The notes: generated by a model not told the origin, from the sequence alone. Shown: positions 42,112-50,876, numbered from the stretch's first letter. The stretch is 64,000 nt of DNA from Mucilaginibacter sp. PPCGB 2223 (GCF_001705515.1 NZ_MDJS01000003.1:248001-312000), one strand, 5' to 3'. Made by a program: numbers and translations.

Positions 42112-42253
42112 CACACATGGGTATACCCATGAACACCCATGTGATACCCATGTGTTTGATGGGTGTTAAAAATGAAAAATGTGGCTATTTGGCTAAAAAA
42201 CAAAGAAAGTATTAAAAAACTCATAAAAACACCCATAAATACCCATGTGTTTT
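42112..42253. repeat. Cluster of acccatgtgt palindromes
   Basis: 42117-42132 is a perfect palindrome (catgggtatacccatg). 42112-42155 can also pair end to end (acacatgggtat with atacccatgtgt), and aacacccat pairs with atgggtgtt up to 42166. A second partial copy, acacccataaatacccatg then tgttt, is at 42229-42252. Several alternative hairpins are possible. Confidence 0.75.
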
Positions 42254-42328
42254 AGTAGCAAGTATCAAGTAGTTAGTAGCAAGATTGCAAAAATCGTACT
42301 TGATACCTGATACTTGCGACTTGATACT
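42253..42328. repeat. Word hairpin (agtatca/agtagca type)
   Basis: Left arm 42253-42283 (tagtagca, agtatca, agtagtt, agtagca, ag) and right arm 42296-42328 (gtacttg, atacctg, atacttg, cgacttg, atact) are imperfect inverted complements. A related single-arm run (agaagcaagatgccagaagc) follows at 42369. Confidence 0.7.
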
Positions 42329-42453
42329 ATTGTTAAAAATACCGAAGAATACCTATTGCGCTTTACGAGAAGCAAGATGCCAGAAGCAGAAAGCAAAAAG
42401 CTTCTAATTTTAAAACATTACAACATTCAAACTTTTCAACTGCTATAATACCC

Positions 42454-42942
42454 ATGCCCAAACATATCACCGCTGTAGTAGCCATCGCCTCCAATTACGC
42501 CATCGGCAAAAACAACCAGTTGCTCTGGCACCTGCCTAACGATCTGAAGCATTTTAAGAATATAACCGCCGGCGGTACAGTCATTATGGGGCGCAAAACG
42601 TTCGACTCTGTGGGTAAGCCGCTGCCTAAGCGCCGCAATATTGTAATAACCCGGCAGGATATGGCGATTGAAGGCTGCGAGGTGGTAAAATCGATAGACG
42701 AGGCGATAGCGCTGTGCAAAACCGAAGATGAAGTGTTTATCGTAGGCGGTGCCGAAATTTACCGGCAGGCCATGCACCTTACCAACCGTATTTATTTAAC
42801 TATTGTGCACCACAGCTTTGATGCCGACACGTTTTTTCCGGAAATTGACTATAAACACTGGAAAGAGGTTGAGAGAGAGGATCACGAAACCGACGAAAGA
42901 CACGCATTTAAGTACTCTTTTATCACGCTGGAGCGCATTTAA
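42454..42942 (+). CDS. folA: Dihydrofolate reductase
   Basis: A 162-residue enzyme reducing dihydrofolate with NADPH, needed to recycle the folate used by ThyA. Motifs are AIASNYAIGKNNQLLWHLPNDLKHFK (Asp26-27 region and substrate loop), IMGRKTFDSVGKPLPKRRNIVI and VFIVGGAEIYRQAM near residue 95. Size is the bacterial norm. It belongs to the thyA neighbourhood but is separated from it by the unknown gene and the repeat cluster. A -7-like tagatttg at 42995-43002 downstream belongs to secDF. Confidence 0.96.
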   Translation: MPKHITAVVAIASNYAIGKNNQLLWHLPNDLKHFKNITAGGTVIMGRKTFDSVGKPLPKRRNIVITRQDMAIEGCEVVKSIDEAIALCKTEDEVFIVGGAEIYRQAMHLTNRIYLTIVHHSFDADTFFPEIDYKHWKEVEREDHETDERHAFKYSFITLERI

Positions 42943-43060
42943 CAAACAATGCATTATTTTGTGTGAATAAAAAATTCGTTTTGCGAAATTTTATTAGATT
43001 TGCCGTCTTGTTTAAAAAAGCTATATATAGACTATTAATTACAACATTTTTTGATTTACA

Positions 43061-46027
43061 ATGCAAGGTAAAGGGATTATTAAATTTTTCGCCATACTAC
43101 TGGCAGTAGTGTGCTTATACCAACTTTCGTTCACGTGGGTGGCGAGTAAAGTTGAAGATGATGCCAGCAAATATGCGAAAGGTAATTTGTTGAAGGAAAA
43201 AGCATACCTGGACTCGATGGACAACGTGGCGGTTTACCCCGTGTTGGGTTGGAAGTACCAGTATGTTAAAGAGAAAAAGCTGGCCCTCGGTCTCGACCTT
43301 AAAGGCGGTATGGATGTAACCATGCAGGTATCGCTTGTTGAGCTGATCAAGGCTTTGGCGAACAATAACCCCGACCCTGCCTTTAACCAGGCTTTGGCCA
43401 GCGCCGAAGAAATTTCGAAAACCAACAGTACCGATTTTGTGGTATTGTTTGTTAGGGAATATGAGCGCATTGCCCCTAACGGAAAATTAGCCGCTATCTT
43501 CTCGACCAAGGATAACGAATCGCACCTGAAGTTCAATGCTTCGGATGCACAAGTAACCAGCTACCTGCAGGACCAGGCCGCTGTTGCTGTAACCCAGGCT
43601 AAAACGGTATTGAATACCCGTATCGACCAGTTCGGCGTAGTACAGCCAAACATCCAGATACAACACGGCAACCAGATCCTGATCGAACTGCCGGGCGTAT
43701 CTGACGAGGAGCGCGTGCGCAAGCTGTTACAGGGCTCGGCTAACCTGGAGTTTTACGAAACTTTTGAGAACCCCGACTTTTTCAGTTTCCTGAGCAATGC
43801 CGACAAGATATTAGCTGCAAAGCTCAAATCACAAAAAACAGATACCGCCAAAGTTGCAAGTACCGCTAAGGCAACTGCTGCTGCTACTGATACAAGCAAA
43901 AAATCACAGGCCTTATCGCTGATAAAGCAAGTGCAGAAAGCCGGTAAAACCGATACCTCGGCTTTAGCAAAGAAAAGCCAGTTTGCCAACCAAAACCCAT
44001 TGTTCGCCGTATTGCAACCAAACTTCTACCGCGATCAGAACGGCCAGACTTTGCCGACCCCGGGCCCGGTTGTAGGTTACGCAGCACAAAAAGATACGGC
44101 AAAGGTTAATGCTTTGCTGAACACCCCGGAGGTTAAAGCCGCCATGCCGCACAATGTTAAATTATTGTGGGATGTAAAATCAAACGGCGATGCCAAGGTG
44201 TTCCCATTATATGCCATCAAACTAACCGGCGCCGATAACGGCCCAACCCTTTCGGGTGATGTGATCTCTGATGCCCGTGCCGAGAATAACCAATCGGGCA
44301 ACCCCGAAGTGATCATGGTCATGAATTCGGACGGTGCCAGCAAATGGAGAAGAATCACAGCCGAAGCATCAAAAGATCCTAAAAACCTGAAATCGATCGC
44401 GATCGTACTGGATAACAATGTTTACTCGGCACCACGTGTACAATCCGAAATTCCGGGCGGTATATCAACCATCAGCGGAAGCTACACGACCGAAGATACC
44501 AAGGACTTGGCCAACATCCTGAAATCGGGCCGTTTAAAAGCTCCTGTTCGCATTATCGGCGAAGAAGTGGTTGGCGCCTCGCTGGGTGAAGAAGCGATCC
44601 ACGCCGGCTTAATGTCGTGCGTTATCGGCTTTGTGGTAGTACTCATCTTCATGCTGTTCTACTACAACCGCGCGGGTACCGTGGCTAACGTTGCCGTATT
44701 GGTGAACGTATTCTTCCTGATGGGTGTACTGGCCAGCTTAAACGCTGTGCTGACCCTGCCAGGTATAGCAGGTATCGTGCTAACCTTAGGTATGGCGGTT
44801 GATGCCAACGTACTGATCTACGAGCGTATCCGCGAGGAGCTCGGTCATGGCAAGTCGATGCGTATCGCGGTTGCCGATGGTTTTAAACACGCCTTATCGT
44901 CGATCTTAGACTCGAACATCAGTACCTTCCTTACCGGTTTAATATTATATGTATTTGGCTCGGGCCCTATCCGCGGTTTTGCCACTACCTTAATGATCGG
45001 TATAGTTACCTCGTTGTTCTGTTCGATCCTGATCTCGCGTTTGATCTTCGAATGGATGCTGAAAAAGGATATCGAGATCAAGTTATCAAACCCATGGAGC
45101 TCGCATACCTTTAAAAACGCCAACTACCAGTTCGTTAAAAACCGTTTCAAATTCTACATTTTCTCGGGCTTGTTCATCACAGCCGGTATCGTTTCAATGG
45201 TTACTCAGGGCTTTAACTATGGTGTCGACTTCCTGGGAGGCCGCTCATACGTGGTTAAGTTTGAGCAACCTGTACCCGAGCAAAAGGTACGAGAGGTGTT
45301 AAACGCAACCTTCCACAAAGAGCCTGAAGTAAAAACTTTCGGTACCGATGGCCATCAGCTGCGTATCACCACCACTTACCTGATCGACGATAACTCGGCC
45401 AATGCCGAAGCTAAAGTAAGGGCAGAGCTAACCAAAGGCCTTTCGCAGTTAGGCCAAACTACCATCCGCAGCTCAGAAAAAGTGAGCCCGACCATCGCCA
45501 GCGATTTAAAAACCAAGGCTATCTATGCCGTATTGTTTGCCATTGTGGTGATCTCGGCCTACATTTTGGTACGTTTCCGAAAATGGCAGTTCAGCCTGGG
45601 TGCGATGGTGGCAACAGCTCACGATGCCTTGCTGGTATTATCGTTCTTCTCGATATTCAAAAACATCATGCCGTTCTCGCTCGATATCGACCAGGCTTTC
45701 ATCGCGGCTATCTTAACGGTTATCGGTTACTCCATCAACGATACCGTAGTGGTGTTCGACCGTATCCGCGAGTTCCTCGAACTGCACCATTCAAAAACTG
45801 ATAACCCTAAAGAGGTGATCAACCAGGCGATCAACAGCACACTGAGCCGTACCATTATTACTGCCTTAACCGTGATCTTCGTATTGCTGGTATTGTTCTT
45901 CTTCGGTGGCGATGTGATCAAAGGCTTCTCGTTCGCCTTATTGATCGGTGTGTGCTTCGGTACTTATTCGTCGATCTGTGTGGCTACGCCGGTTATTATC
46001 GACTTTGGTAAAAAGGACCTGAGGTAA
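43061..46027 (+). CDS. secDF: Fused SecD-SecF protein-export membrane protein
   Basis: A 988-residue fusion. The SecD half has one N-terminal membrane segment, GLDLKGGMDVTMQV near residue 75, a large periplasmic part with an Ala-, Lys- and Thr-rich insertion at about 250-310, VVGASLGEEAIHAG near 500, and five helices including the GMAVDANVLIYERIREEL motif. The SecF half starts near 700 with NYGVDFLGGRSYVVKF and contains GYSINDTVVVFDRIREFL. SecDF uses proton flow to complete protein secretion through SecYEG. The fused form is usual in Bacteroidota. It is monocistronic: a perfect terminator follows. Confidence 0.97.
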   Translation: MQGKGIIKFFAILLAVVCLYQLSFTWVASKVEDDASKYAKGNLLKEKAYLDSMDNVAVYPVLGWKYQYVKEKKLALGLDLKGGMDVTMQVSLVELIKALANNNPDPAFNQALASAEEISKTNSTDFVVLFVREYERIAPNGKLAAIFSTKDNESHLKFNASDAQVTSYLQDQAAVAVTQAKTVLNTRIDQFGVVQPNIQIQHGNQILIELPGVSDEERVRKLLQGSANLEFYETFENPDFFSFLSNADKILAAKLKSQKTDTAKVASTAKATAAATDTSKKSQALSLIKQVQKAGKTDTSALAKKSQFANQNPLFAVLQPNFYRDQNGQTLPTPGPVVGYAAQKDTAKVNALLNTPEVKAAMPHNVKLLWDVKSNGDAKVFPLYAIKLTGADNGPTLSGDVISDARAENNQSGNPEVIMVMNSDGASKWRRITAEASKDPKNLKSIAIVLDNNVYSAPRVQSEIPGGISTISGSYTTEDTKDLANILKSGRLKAPVRIIGEEVVGASLGEEAIHAGLMSCVIGFVVVLIFMLFYYNRAGTVANVAVLVNVFFLMGVLASLNAVLTLPGIAGIVLTLGMAVDANVLIYERIREELGHGKSMRIAVADGFKHALSSILDSNISTFLTGLILYVFGSGPIRGFATTLMIGIVTSLFCSILISRLIFEWMLKKDIEIKLSNPWSSHTFKNANYQFVKNRFKFYIFSGLFITAGIVSMVTQGFNYGVDFLGGRSYVVKFEQPVPEQKVREVLNATFHKEPEVKTFGTDGHQLRITTTYLIDDNSANAEAKVRAELTKGLSQLGQTTIRSSEKVSPTIASDLKTKAIYAVLFAIVVISAYILVRFRKWQFSLGAMVATAHDALLVLSFFSIFKNIMPFSLDIDQAFIAAILTVIGYSINDTVVVFDRIREFLELHHSKTDNPKEVINQAINSTLSRTIITALTVIFVLLVLFFFGGDVIKGFSFALLIGVCFGTYSSICVATPVIIDFGKKDLR

Positions 46028-46048
46028 TCAGTTCTTCAGCATAAAGCG

Positions 46049-46078
46049 AGGCTCCCGGTTAACCGGGAGCCTTTTTTG
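46049..46078 (+). terminator. Terminator of secDF
   Basis: Perfect 24-base palindrome 46049-46072 (centre cccggttaaccggg) followed by a T tract. Very strong Rho-independent signal. Confidence 0.92.
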
Positions 46079-46120
46079 CTTTTTTAGTGAAACATATCAG
46101 TGCCGGTTTGTTACTATGAT

Positions 46121-47431
46121 ATGGAAAAGAGCCGATCGAAGTTTCCGAAAGTGGTCGTCATAGGTGGTGGGTTTGGCGGTATTGAGCTGGCCAAGCATCT
46201 CAAAGACAAGCCTCTTGATGTGCTGATGCTGGATAAGCACAACTATCACACGTTTCAGCCGCTGCTGTACCAGGTGGCTACCGGTGGGCTGGAGGCCGAT
46301 TCGATCGCCTTTCCGCTCCGCAAGATATTCGACGGGCAAAAGAATTTCCGTTTCCGCATTGCCGAGGTGACCAAGATACACCCCATCAAACAAACCATAG
46401 ATACCACGATAGGCGAAATACCTTACGACTACCTGGTGATCGCAACCGGCTCAACCACCAACTTTTTCGGCAACAAGCGGGTGGAGCATTTTTCGATGCC
46501 GATGAAAAGCATCCCCGAGGCGCTCAACCTGCGCAGCATGATCCTGCAAAACCTGGAAGAGGCGTTATTGCAACCCAGCCGTGAGCTGCGTGAGCCTTAC
46601 CTCAATTTTGTGATCGTTGGCGGCGGTCCAACCGGCGTGGAGCTTTCGGGCGCTATTGCCGAACTGCGCAACCATATCCTGCACAAGGATTATCCGGAGC
46701 TGAACAAGGACGAGATGCAGGTTTACCTGGTTGAGGGCCTGCCGAAAGTGCTGCAGGTCATGTCGCCGCAGGCATCGGCCAAAGCCGAAGAGTTTTTGAA
46801 GGACATGGGCGTAAAAGTGCTTACCAATGTAAATGTAAAGGATTATGATGGCAAACAGATCACCCTGGCCAATGGCAAAACCATCAGCACGCATAATGTC
46901 ATCTGGTCGGCCGGTGTGCAGGGCCAGGTGATTGAGGGCGTGCCGAAGGACAGCATCATACGCGGCAACCGCATCCAAACCGACGAGTTTAACCGGGTAA
47001 AAGGTACCGAAAACATTTATACCATCGGCGATGTGGCTGCCGTCATTACCGGCGAAACGCCCAAAGGCCATCCCGGCGTAGCTCCCGTTGCTATACAACA
47101 AGGCAAACAGCTGGCTAAAAACCTGGTGCGCCTCGTCAATAACGAACCAATGCAGCCGTTCAAATATTTCGACAAAGGCTCGATGGCTACCGTTGGCCGC
47201 AATAAAGCGGTAGTCGATCTGCACAAATTCCGTTTTCAGGGTTTTTTCGCCTGGCTCACCTGGATGTTCGTTCACCTCATATCACTCATCAGTTTTCGCA
47301 ACAAGGTGGTGGTGTTCATCAATTGGATTGGCAGTTACTTTAGCTATAATGGCGGTGCAAGGTTGATCATCCGTAAATTTATCCGCGAGGAAATTGTGAA
47401 CGATGAACATTTACCTAAGGCCGAAGACTGA
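46121..47431 (+). CDS. Type II NADH:quinone oxidoreductase (NDH-2)
   Basis: A 436-residue membrane-bound flavoprotein passing electrons from NADH to menaquinone without pumping protons. The FAD motif VVVIGGGFGGIELAKHL is at residues 10-26, NYHTFQPLLYQVATGGLE near 50 is the NDH-2 quinone/FAD region, FVIVGGGPTGVELSGAIAEL near 162 is the NADH site, IYTIGDVA near 303 the second FAD site. An amphipathic/hydrophobic segment (WLTWMFVHLISLISF) near 385 anchors it. I start at the ATG at 46121, since the GTG 21 bases earlier adds an unlikely leader. The gene may be cotranscribed with the lipoprotein operon starting 58 bases later. Confidence 0.93.
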   Translation: MEKSRSKFPKVVVIGGGFGGIELAKHLKDKPLDVLMLDKHNYHTFQPLLYQVATGGLEADSIAFPLRKIFDGQKNFRFRIAEVTKIHPIKQTIDTTIGEIPYDYLVIATGSTTNFFGNKRVEHFSMPMKSIPEALNLRSMILQNLEEALLQPSRELREPYLNFVIVGGGPTGVELSGAIAELRNHILHKDYPELNKDEMQVYLVEGLPKVLQVMSPQASAKAEEFLKDMGVKVLTNVNVKDYDGKQITLANGKTISTHNVIWSAGVQGQVIEGVPKDSIIRGNRIQTDEFNRVKGTENIYTIGDVAAVITGETPKGHPGVAPVAIQQGKQLAKNLVRLVNNEPMQPFKYFDKGSMATVGRNKAVVDLHKFRFQGFFAWLTWMFVHLISLISFRNKVVVFINWIGSYFSYNGGARLIIRKFIREEIVNDEHLPKAED

Positions 47432-47489
47432 CAATATCTCTTGATGCGGCTATTGCGATAGTACTGGCTTTAACGTATGTTTGGCTAAA

Positions 47490-47810
47490 ATGAAGATAAG
47501 CTTATACATTATAGCCGCAGCCTGTTTGCTGCTCGCCGCATGCAATAACGATGATGACGGCAAGGCAAAAGAGATCGACAAGAAAGGCAGTATTGCCATT
47601 ACGCTAAGCACCGCTCATATCGATTCGCTGCGCGACGAAGTAGTAACCCATTACCAGGTGTGGCGTAAAGGGGTGGTGATCAAAGAATATGATAAGCGCG
47701 ATACCATCCAGAGTTTAGGTACAGGGGTTACCGAGGGCGAAGACGATAACGGCGATACCAAAACCATGAACGTGCCAAAGGATTATGATTTTTTTGTAAC
47801 TGTTAAATAG
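47490..47810 (+). CDS. Small lipoprotein of unknown function
   Basis: A 106-residue protein with a lipoprotein signal (MKISLYIIAAACLLLAAC, lipid site Cys18) and a mature part beginning NNDDDGKAKE. The rest, with ITLSTAHIDSLRDEVVTHYQVWRKG, could form one small beta-rich domain. I recognise no family. I use the ATG at 47490 rather than an in-frame TTG nine bases before. It is six bases upstream of the next lipoprotein gene and so is the first member of the tight run that includes the ATP-grasp gene. Confidence 0.8.
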   Translation: MKISLYIIAAACLLLAACNNDDDGKAKEIDKKGSIAITLSTAHIDSLRDEVVTHYQVWRKGVVIKEYDKRDTIQSLGTGVTEGEDDNGDTKTMNVPKDYDFFVTVK

Positions 47811-47816
47811 GCCGGT

Positions 47817-48158
47817 ATGAAAAAATCAAAAGCGATCACGCTGGTGCTGGTCACCGGTTTGCTGGGTTGCCATAGCAGTCATCCGCGGCACAGCAGGTTA
47901 TATATGCGTACCGATACGGTCGGCGGTTATACACCGGCTACGCCGGGCTATTATGGCTACTATGTTTTCAGGGCCTACGGCACTTATTACGATCAGCCTT
48001 ATTATGGTTCGGGGTATGGCGGTTCGGGAACAGTATACGGCGGCCGTGTCGGCTATATCAGGCAGGGTTATTCAAGTTCGTCGGTTCACAGTTCTGAAGG
48101 GTCGGTTTCGCGCGGCGGGTTCGGCGAATCGGGCGGGTTCCATGCTTCATCATCTTAA
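47817..48158 (+). CDS. Gly/Tyr/Ser-rich lipoprotein with RGGFG motif (YgiB/DUF1190-like)
   Basis: A 113-residue lipoprotein: signal with LVTGLLGC, lipid site Cys18. The mature part is low in complexity, rich in Tyr and Gly (residues 37-80) and then Ser. Near the end it carries SRGGFGESGGFHASSS, with Arg-Gly-Gly-Phe-Gly at 99-103. From memory, E. coli YgiB and YjfM, lipoproteins encoded beside the ATP-grasp proteins YgiC and YjfC, carry a similar RGGFG stretch near their C-termini. The gene lies eight bases upstream of just such an ATP-grasp gene. It may therefore be that enzyme's protein substrate; this is inference. Apart from the motif the sequence is not obviously alike. Confidence 0.75.
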   Translation: MKKSKAITLVLVTGLLGCHSSHPRHSRLYMRTDTVGGYTPATPGYYGYYVFRAYGTYYDQPYYGSGYGGSGTVYGGRVGYIRQGYSSSSVHSSEGSVSRGGFGESGGFHASSS

Positions 48159-48166
48159 AACCAACT

Positions 48167-49300
48167 ATGCATCGCCTGAAAATATCGCCGCGCAATAACT
48201 GGCAAAGAACCGTCGAAGGGCTGGGTTTCGGATTTCACACTACCGATGTCCCTTATTGGGACGAGTCTGCCTGTTATACTTTCAACCTGCCGCAGATCGA
48301 GCATATCGAAAGTGTTACTGCCGAACTTTGGGAAATGTGTGTTCAGGCTGTTCAGCATGTTATCGATAACCATCTTTTTGAAAGTTTCAAGATACCGGAG
48401 TTCATCATCCCGCATATCATCCGGTCGTGGAACGAAGATGTGCCCGCCATTTACGGCCGTTTTGACCTGTGGTACGATGGCTTGAACGAGCCCAAACTGA
48501 TCGAGTTTAATGCCGATACACCGTCCTCACTTTTTGAGGCATCCATCATCCAATGGTTTTGGCTGAAGGATTATGACGAACCTAAGGACCAGTTCAACTC
48601 GCTGCATGAGAAACTGATCGAATACTGGCGGTACCTTAAAAGTTACCTTTACGATGACACCTTGTACTTTACCTGTTTAAGGGATACGCTGGAGGATTTT
48701 ACCACCACCGCCTACATGCAGGATTGTGCCATGCAGGGTGGCCTCAACACTTCGTTTATCTATATCGATGATATTGGATGGGATAGCGGCAGGAAGCAAT
48801 TTGTCGATCTGGATAATCAACCCATTCGCAATATCTTCAAGCTTTACCCTTACGAATGGATGCTGAACGAAGAGTTTGGCCGTAACATTGTGGCCGACTC
48901 GCAAAACGCATTCTGGATTGAGCCTACCTGGAAAATGCTGATGAGCAATAAAGCGATATTGCCCATCTTATGGCAATTGTTCCCTTATCATAAAAACCTG
49001 CTTCCGGCTTATTTTACACGGAGTAACCTACGCAACTATGTAAAAAAACCATTGCTCTCGCGCGAAGGAGCTAACGTAAGCCTGGTTGAGAACGAACAAC
49101 TGATAGCCAGTACCGACGGCGAATATGGCGAGGAAGGGTTCATCTTCCAGGAGCTGTGCAAACTGCCTGATTTTGACGGCAACCACCCGGTCATTGGCAG
49201 CTGGATAGTCGGGCAGCAGCCCGCTGGAATGGGCATCCGCGAGTCGGATGGGTTAATCACGAACAATACCAGCCGTTTTGTCCCTCATTTGATTATATGA
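48167..49300 (+). CDS. Glutathionylspermidine-synthase-like ATP-grasp ligase (YgiC family)
   Basis: A 377-residue protein comprising only the synthetase domain of the glutathionylspermidine synthase family; the amidase domain of the bifunctional E. coli Gsp enzyme is absent. Family residues are visible: Arg98 and Asp100 in YGRFDLWYDG, Glu113 and Asn115 in LIEFNADTPSSLFEA, and GEYGEEGFIFQEL near 324 with PVIGSWIVGQQPAGMGIRES after it. Such proteins join an amine to a peptide carboxyl using ATP. YgiC-type members do not make glutathionylspermidine and their substrate is unknown. It follows two lipoprotein genes by eight bases and overlaps the HMG-CoA lyase gene by four (ATGA). Confidence 0.9.
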   Translation: MHRLKISPRNNWQRTVEGLGFGFHTTDVPYWDESACYTFNLPQIEHIESVTAELWEMCVQAVQHVIDNHLFESFKIPEFIIPHIIRSWNEDVPAIYGRFDLWYDGLNEPKLIEFNADTPSSLFEASIIQWFWLKDYDEPKDQFNSLHEKLIEYWRYLKSYLYDDTLYFTCLRDTLEDFTTTAYMQDCAMQGGLNTSFIYIDDIGWDSGRKQFVDLDNQPIRNIFKLYPYEWMLNEEFGRNIVADSQNAFWIEPTWKMLMSNKAILPILWQLFPYHKNLLPAYFTRSNLRNYVKKPLLSREGANVSLVENEQLIASTDGEYGEEGFIFQELCKLPDFDGNHPVIGSWIVGQQPAGMGIRESDGLITNNTSRFVPHLII

Positions 49301-50160
49301 TAATGCCCGGCCCCATTAAACTTACCGAATGCCCGCGCGATGCCATGCAGGGCCTGCACGATTTTGTACCGACCGATATCAAGGCGGTATACATCAACCT
49401 GCTGCTTAAGGTAGGTTTTGATACGATCGATTTTGGCAGTTTTGTATCACCTAAAGCCATACCACAGATGCGCGATACAGCCGGGGTTTTAGCCAAACTG
49501 GATATGAGCAGTTCGCGGTCGAAATTATTGGCCATTATTGCCAATTACCGCGGCGCCGAAGATGCGGTTAGGTTTGACGAGATCACTTACCTGGGTTTTC
49601 CGTTCTCCATCTCCGAAACCTTTCAGCAGCGAAATACCAATTCGAGCATTGCAGAATCTTTCGACACGGTAAAGCGTATCCATGACCTGTGCGGCAATTA
49701 TAACAAGCAATTATTGGTTTACCTTTCCATGGGTTTCGGCAACCCTTATGGGGATGAATGGAGCACCGGGATAGTAGAGCAATGGGCCGAAAAGATGGTG
49801 AACGAGGGCATTGGCATCATTTCGCTGGCAGATACCACCGGCACATCCACACCCGAAAAAATACAGGCCATTTATCCGGCATTGGTTTCACGCTTTCCGC
49901 AGACCGAATTTGGTGTACACCTGCACTCCATACCAGCCACAAGCTTTGAAAAGATAAAAGCGGCTTTTGATAGCGGTTGTAAACGTTTCGACAGCGCTTT
50001 GAAAGGGTACGGCGGCTGCCCTATGGCAGCCGATGACCTGACAGGCAATATCGCTACCGAAAATGTGATCGGCTTTTTACAAGGTCAGGGTATCGAGTTG
50101 GGGTTGGATATGGATAAATGGAATGAGGCAATGGCTTATTCGGGGAAGATTTTTAGGTGA
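49297..50160 (+). CDS. Hydroxymethylglutaryl-CoA lyase
   Basis: A 287-residue TIM-barrel enzyme splitting HMG-CoA to acetoacetate and acetyl-CoA, the last step of leucine breakdown. It has the start LTECPRDAMQGL (usual PRDG position), FGSFVSPKAIPQM near 49, SLADTTGTSTPE near 180, FGVHLHSIP near 207 (metal His pair) and FDSALKGYGGCPMAADDLTGNIATE near 230 with the catalytic Cys. Its ATG overlaps the ATP-grasp stop, so it is cotranscribed, though no metabolic link is evident. Other leucine-pathway genes are not nearby; the CoA-transferase A subunit at 1.3 kb would use its acetoacetate. Confidence 0.94.
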   Translation: MIMPGPIKLTECPRDAMQGLHDFVPTDIKAVYINLLLKVGFDTIDFGSFVSPKAIPQMRDTAGVLAKLDMSSSRSKLLAIIANYRGAEDAVRFDEITYLGFPFSISETFQQRNTNSSIAESFDTVKRIHDLCGNYNKQLLVYLSMGFGNPYGDEWSTGIVEQWAEKMVNEGIGIISLADTTGTSTPEKIQAIYPALVSRFPQTEFGVHLHSIPATSFEKIKAAFDSGCKRFDSALKGYGGCPMAADDLTGNIATENVIGFLQGQGIELGLDMDKWNEAMAYSGKIFR

Positions 50161-50195
50161 TTTTTTGGCAATTAAATAATAGTATATTCGAGAAT

Positions 50196-50405
50196 ATGAA
50201 ACCCACAAAAACATCTCTGTATTTAGGTTTTCTCACCGTACTTATTGCCTTTACTTCTGCAACTTATTTTTTCATTTGGAAGCCCGACACAGGTTATGGT
50301 TTCCCAATGCTGATTACTGCTGTTATATTGACATTTCGCGTAATTTACATCTTAATCGTACGCCGTAAGAAGCAGCAGGCCAAAACGCAAACGGCATTAT
50401 ATTAG
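50196..50405 (+). CDS. Small two-helix membrane protein, unknown
   Basis: A 69-residue protein with two membrane segments (about 8-26 and 36-54) and a basic tail (VRRKKQQAKTQ), so both ends probably face the cytoplasm. I recognise no family. The start used is the ATG at 50196; an in-frame upstream GTG overlapping the HMG-CoA lyase stop would add 13 residues. It is the last gene of the plus-strand run, convergent with the GNAT gene. Confidence 0.65.
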   Translation: MKPTKTSLYLGFLTVLIAFTSATYFFIWKPDTGYGFPMLITAVILTFRVIYILIVRRKKQQAKTQTALY

Positions 50406-50453
50406 ATGGGAACACACATGACTGTGTATTAACCTATAAACCGCGGGTATTGA

Positions 50454-50876
50454 CTATTTCCTTTTCTCCATCTTAAAATGCTGTATCCCGGCTTCCTCAA
50501 ACTGCTCACCTACTTTTGCAAAGCCAAAACGCTGGTATAAGGTAACCGCGTCGATCTGCGCGTGCATGTAAACATAATCGGCATCAGCAGGCAGGTCATC
50601 CAGCACCGCCTGAACCAGTGCTTGCCCTGTGCCTTTACCACGATAAGGTTTTAACACGGCAAAACGCTCCAGCTTATAACCCTTATCGGTTTTGCGCCAG
50701 CGCGATGCCCCGGCGGGTTCACCGTTTACGGTAGCCAAAAAGTGAGTCGATACGTCTTCGTTCTCCCACTCCAGTTCGGGCGGGCAATTCTGCTCACCGA
50801 CAAAAACCTCACGTCTGATTGCAAATACTTTTTCAAGATCATCCGGATTGCTAACCTTTTTTACTCTGATGTCCAT
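50454..50876 (-). CDS. GNAT-family acyltransferase
   Basis: A 140-residue acetyl-CoA-dependent N-acyltransferase. The acetyl-CoA motif A is LERFAVLKPYRGKGTGQALVQAVL near residues 72-95 (R-x-x-G-x-G), preceded by GASRWRKTDKGYKL and followed by YMHAQIDAVTLYQRFGFAKVGEQFEEAGIQHFKM, which is the ElaA/YjcF-like C-terminus. The acceptor is unknown. Its start overlaps the end of the iron-permease-like gene by 26 bases, so the two are cotranscribed. Confidence 0.9.
   Translation of the reverse strand: MDIRVKKVSNPDDLEKVFAIRREVFVGEQNCPPELEWENEDVSTHFLATVNGEPAGASRWRKTDKGYKLERFAVLKPYRGKGTGQALVQAVLDDLPADADYVYMHAQIDAVTLYQRFGFAKVGEQFEEAGIQHFKMEKRK

Noticed and set aside
42112..42328. Possible CRISPR array in the repeat-rich gap before folA
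   Set aside because: Repeats are not regularly spaced, spacers are absent and no cas gene is present; these are palindromes and word hairpins.
46565..47275. Long minus-strand open frame (236 codons) inside the NDH-2 gene
   Set aside because: It lies completely opposite a well-recognised enzyme, has no family features, and is a by-product of codon bias in the real gene.
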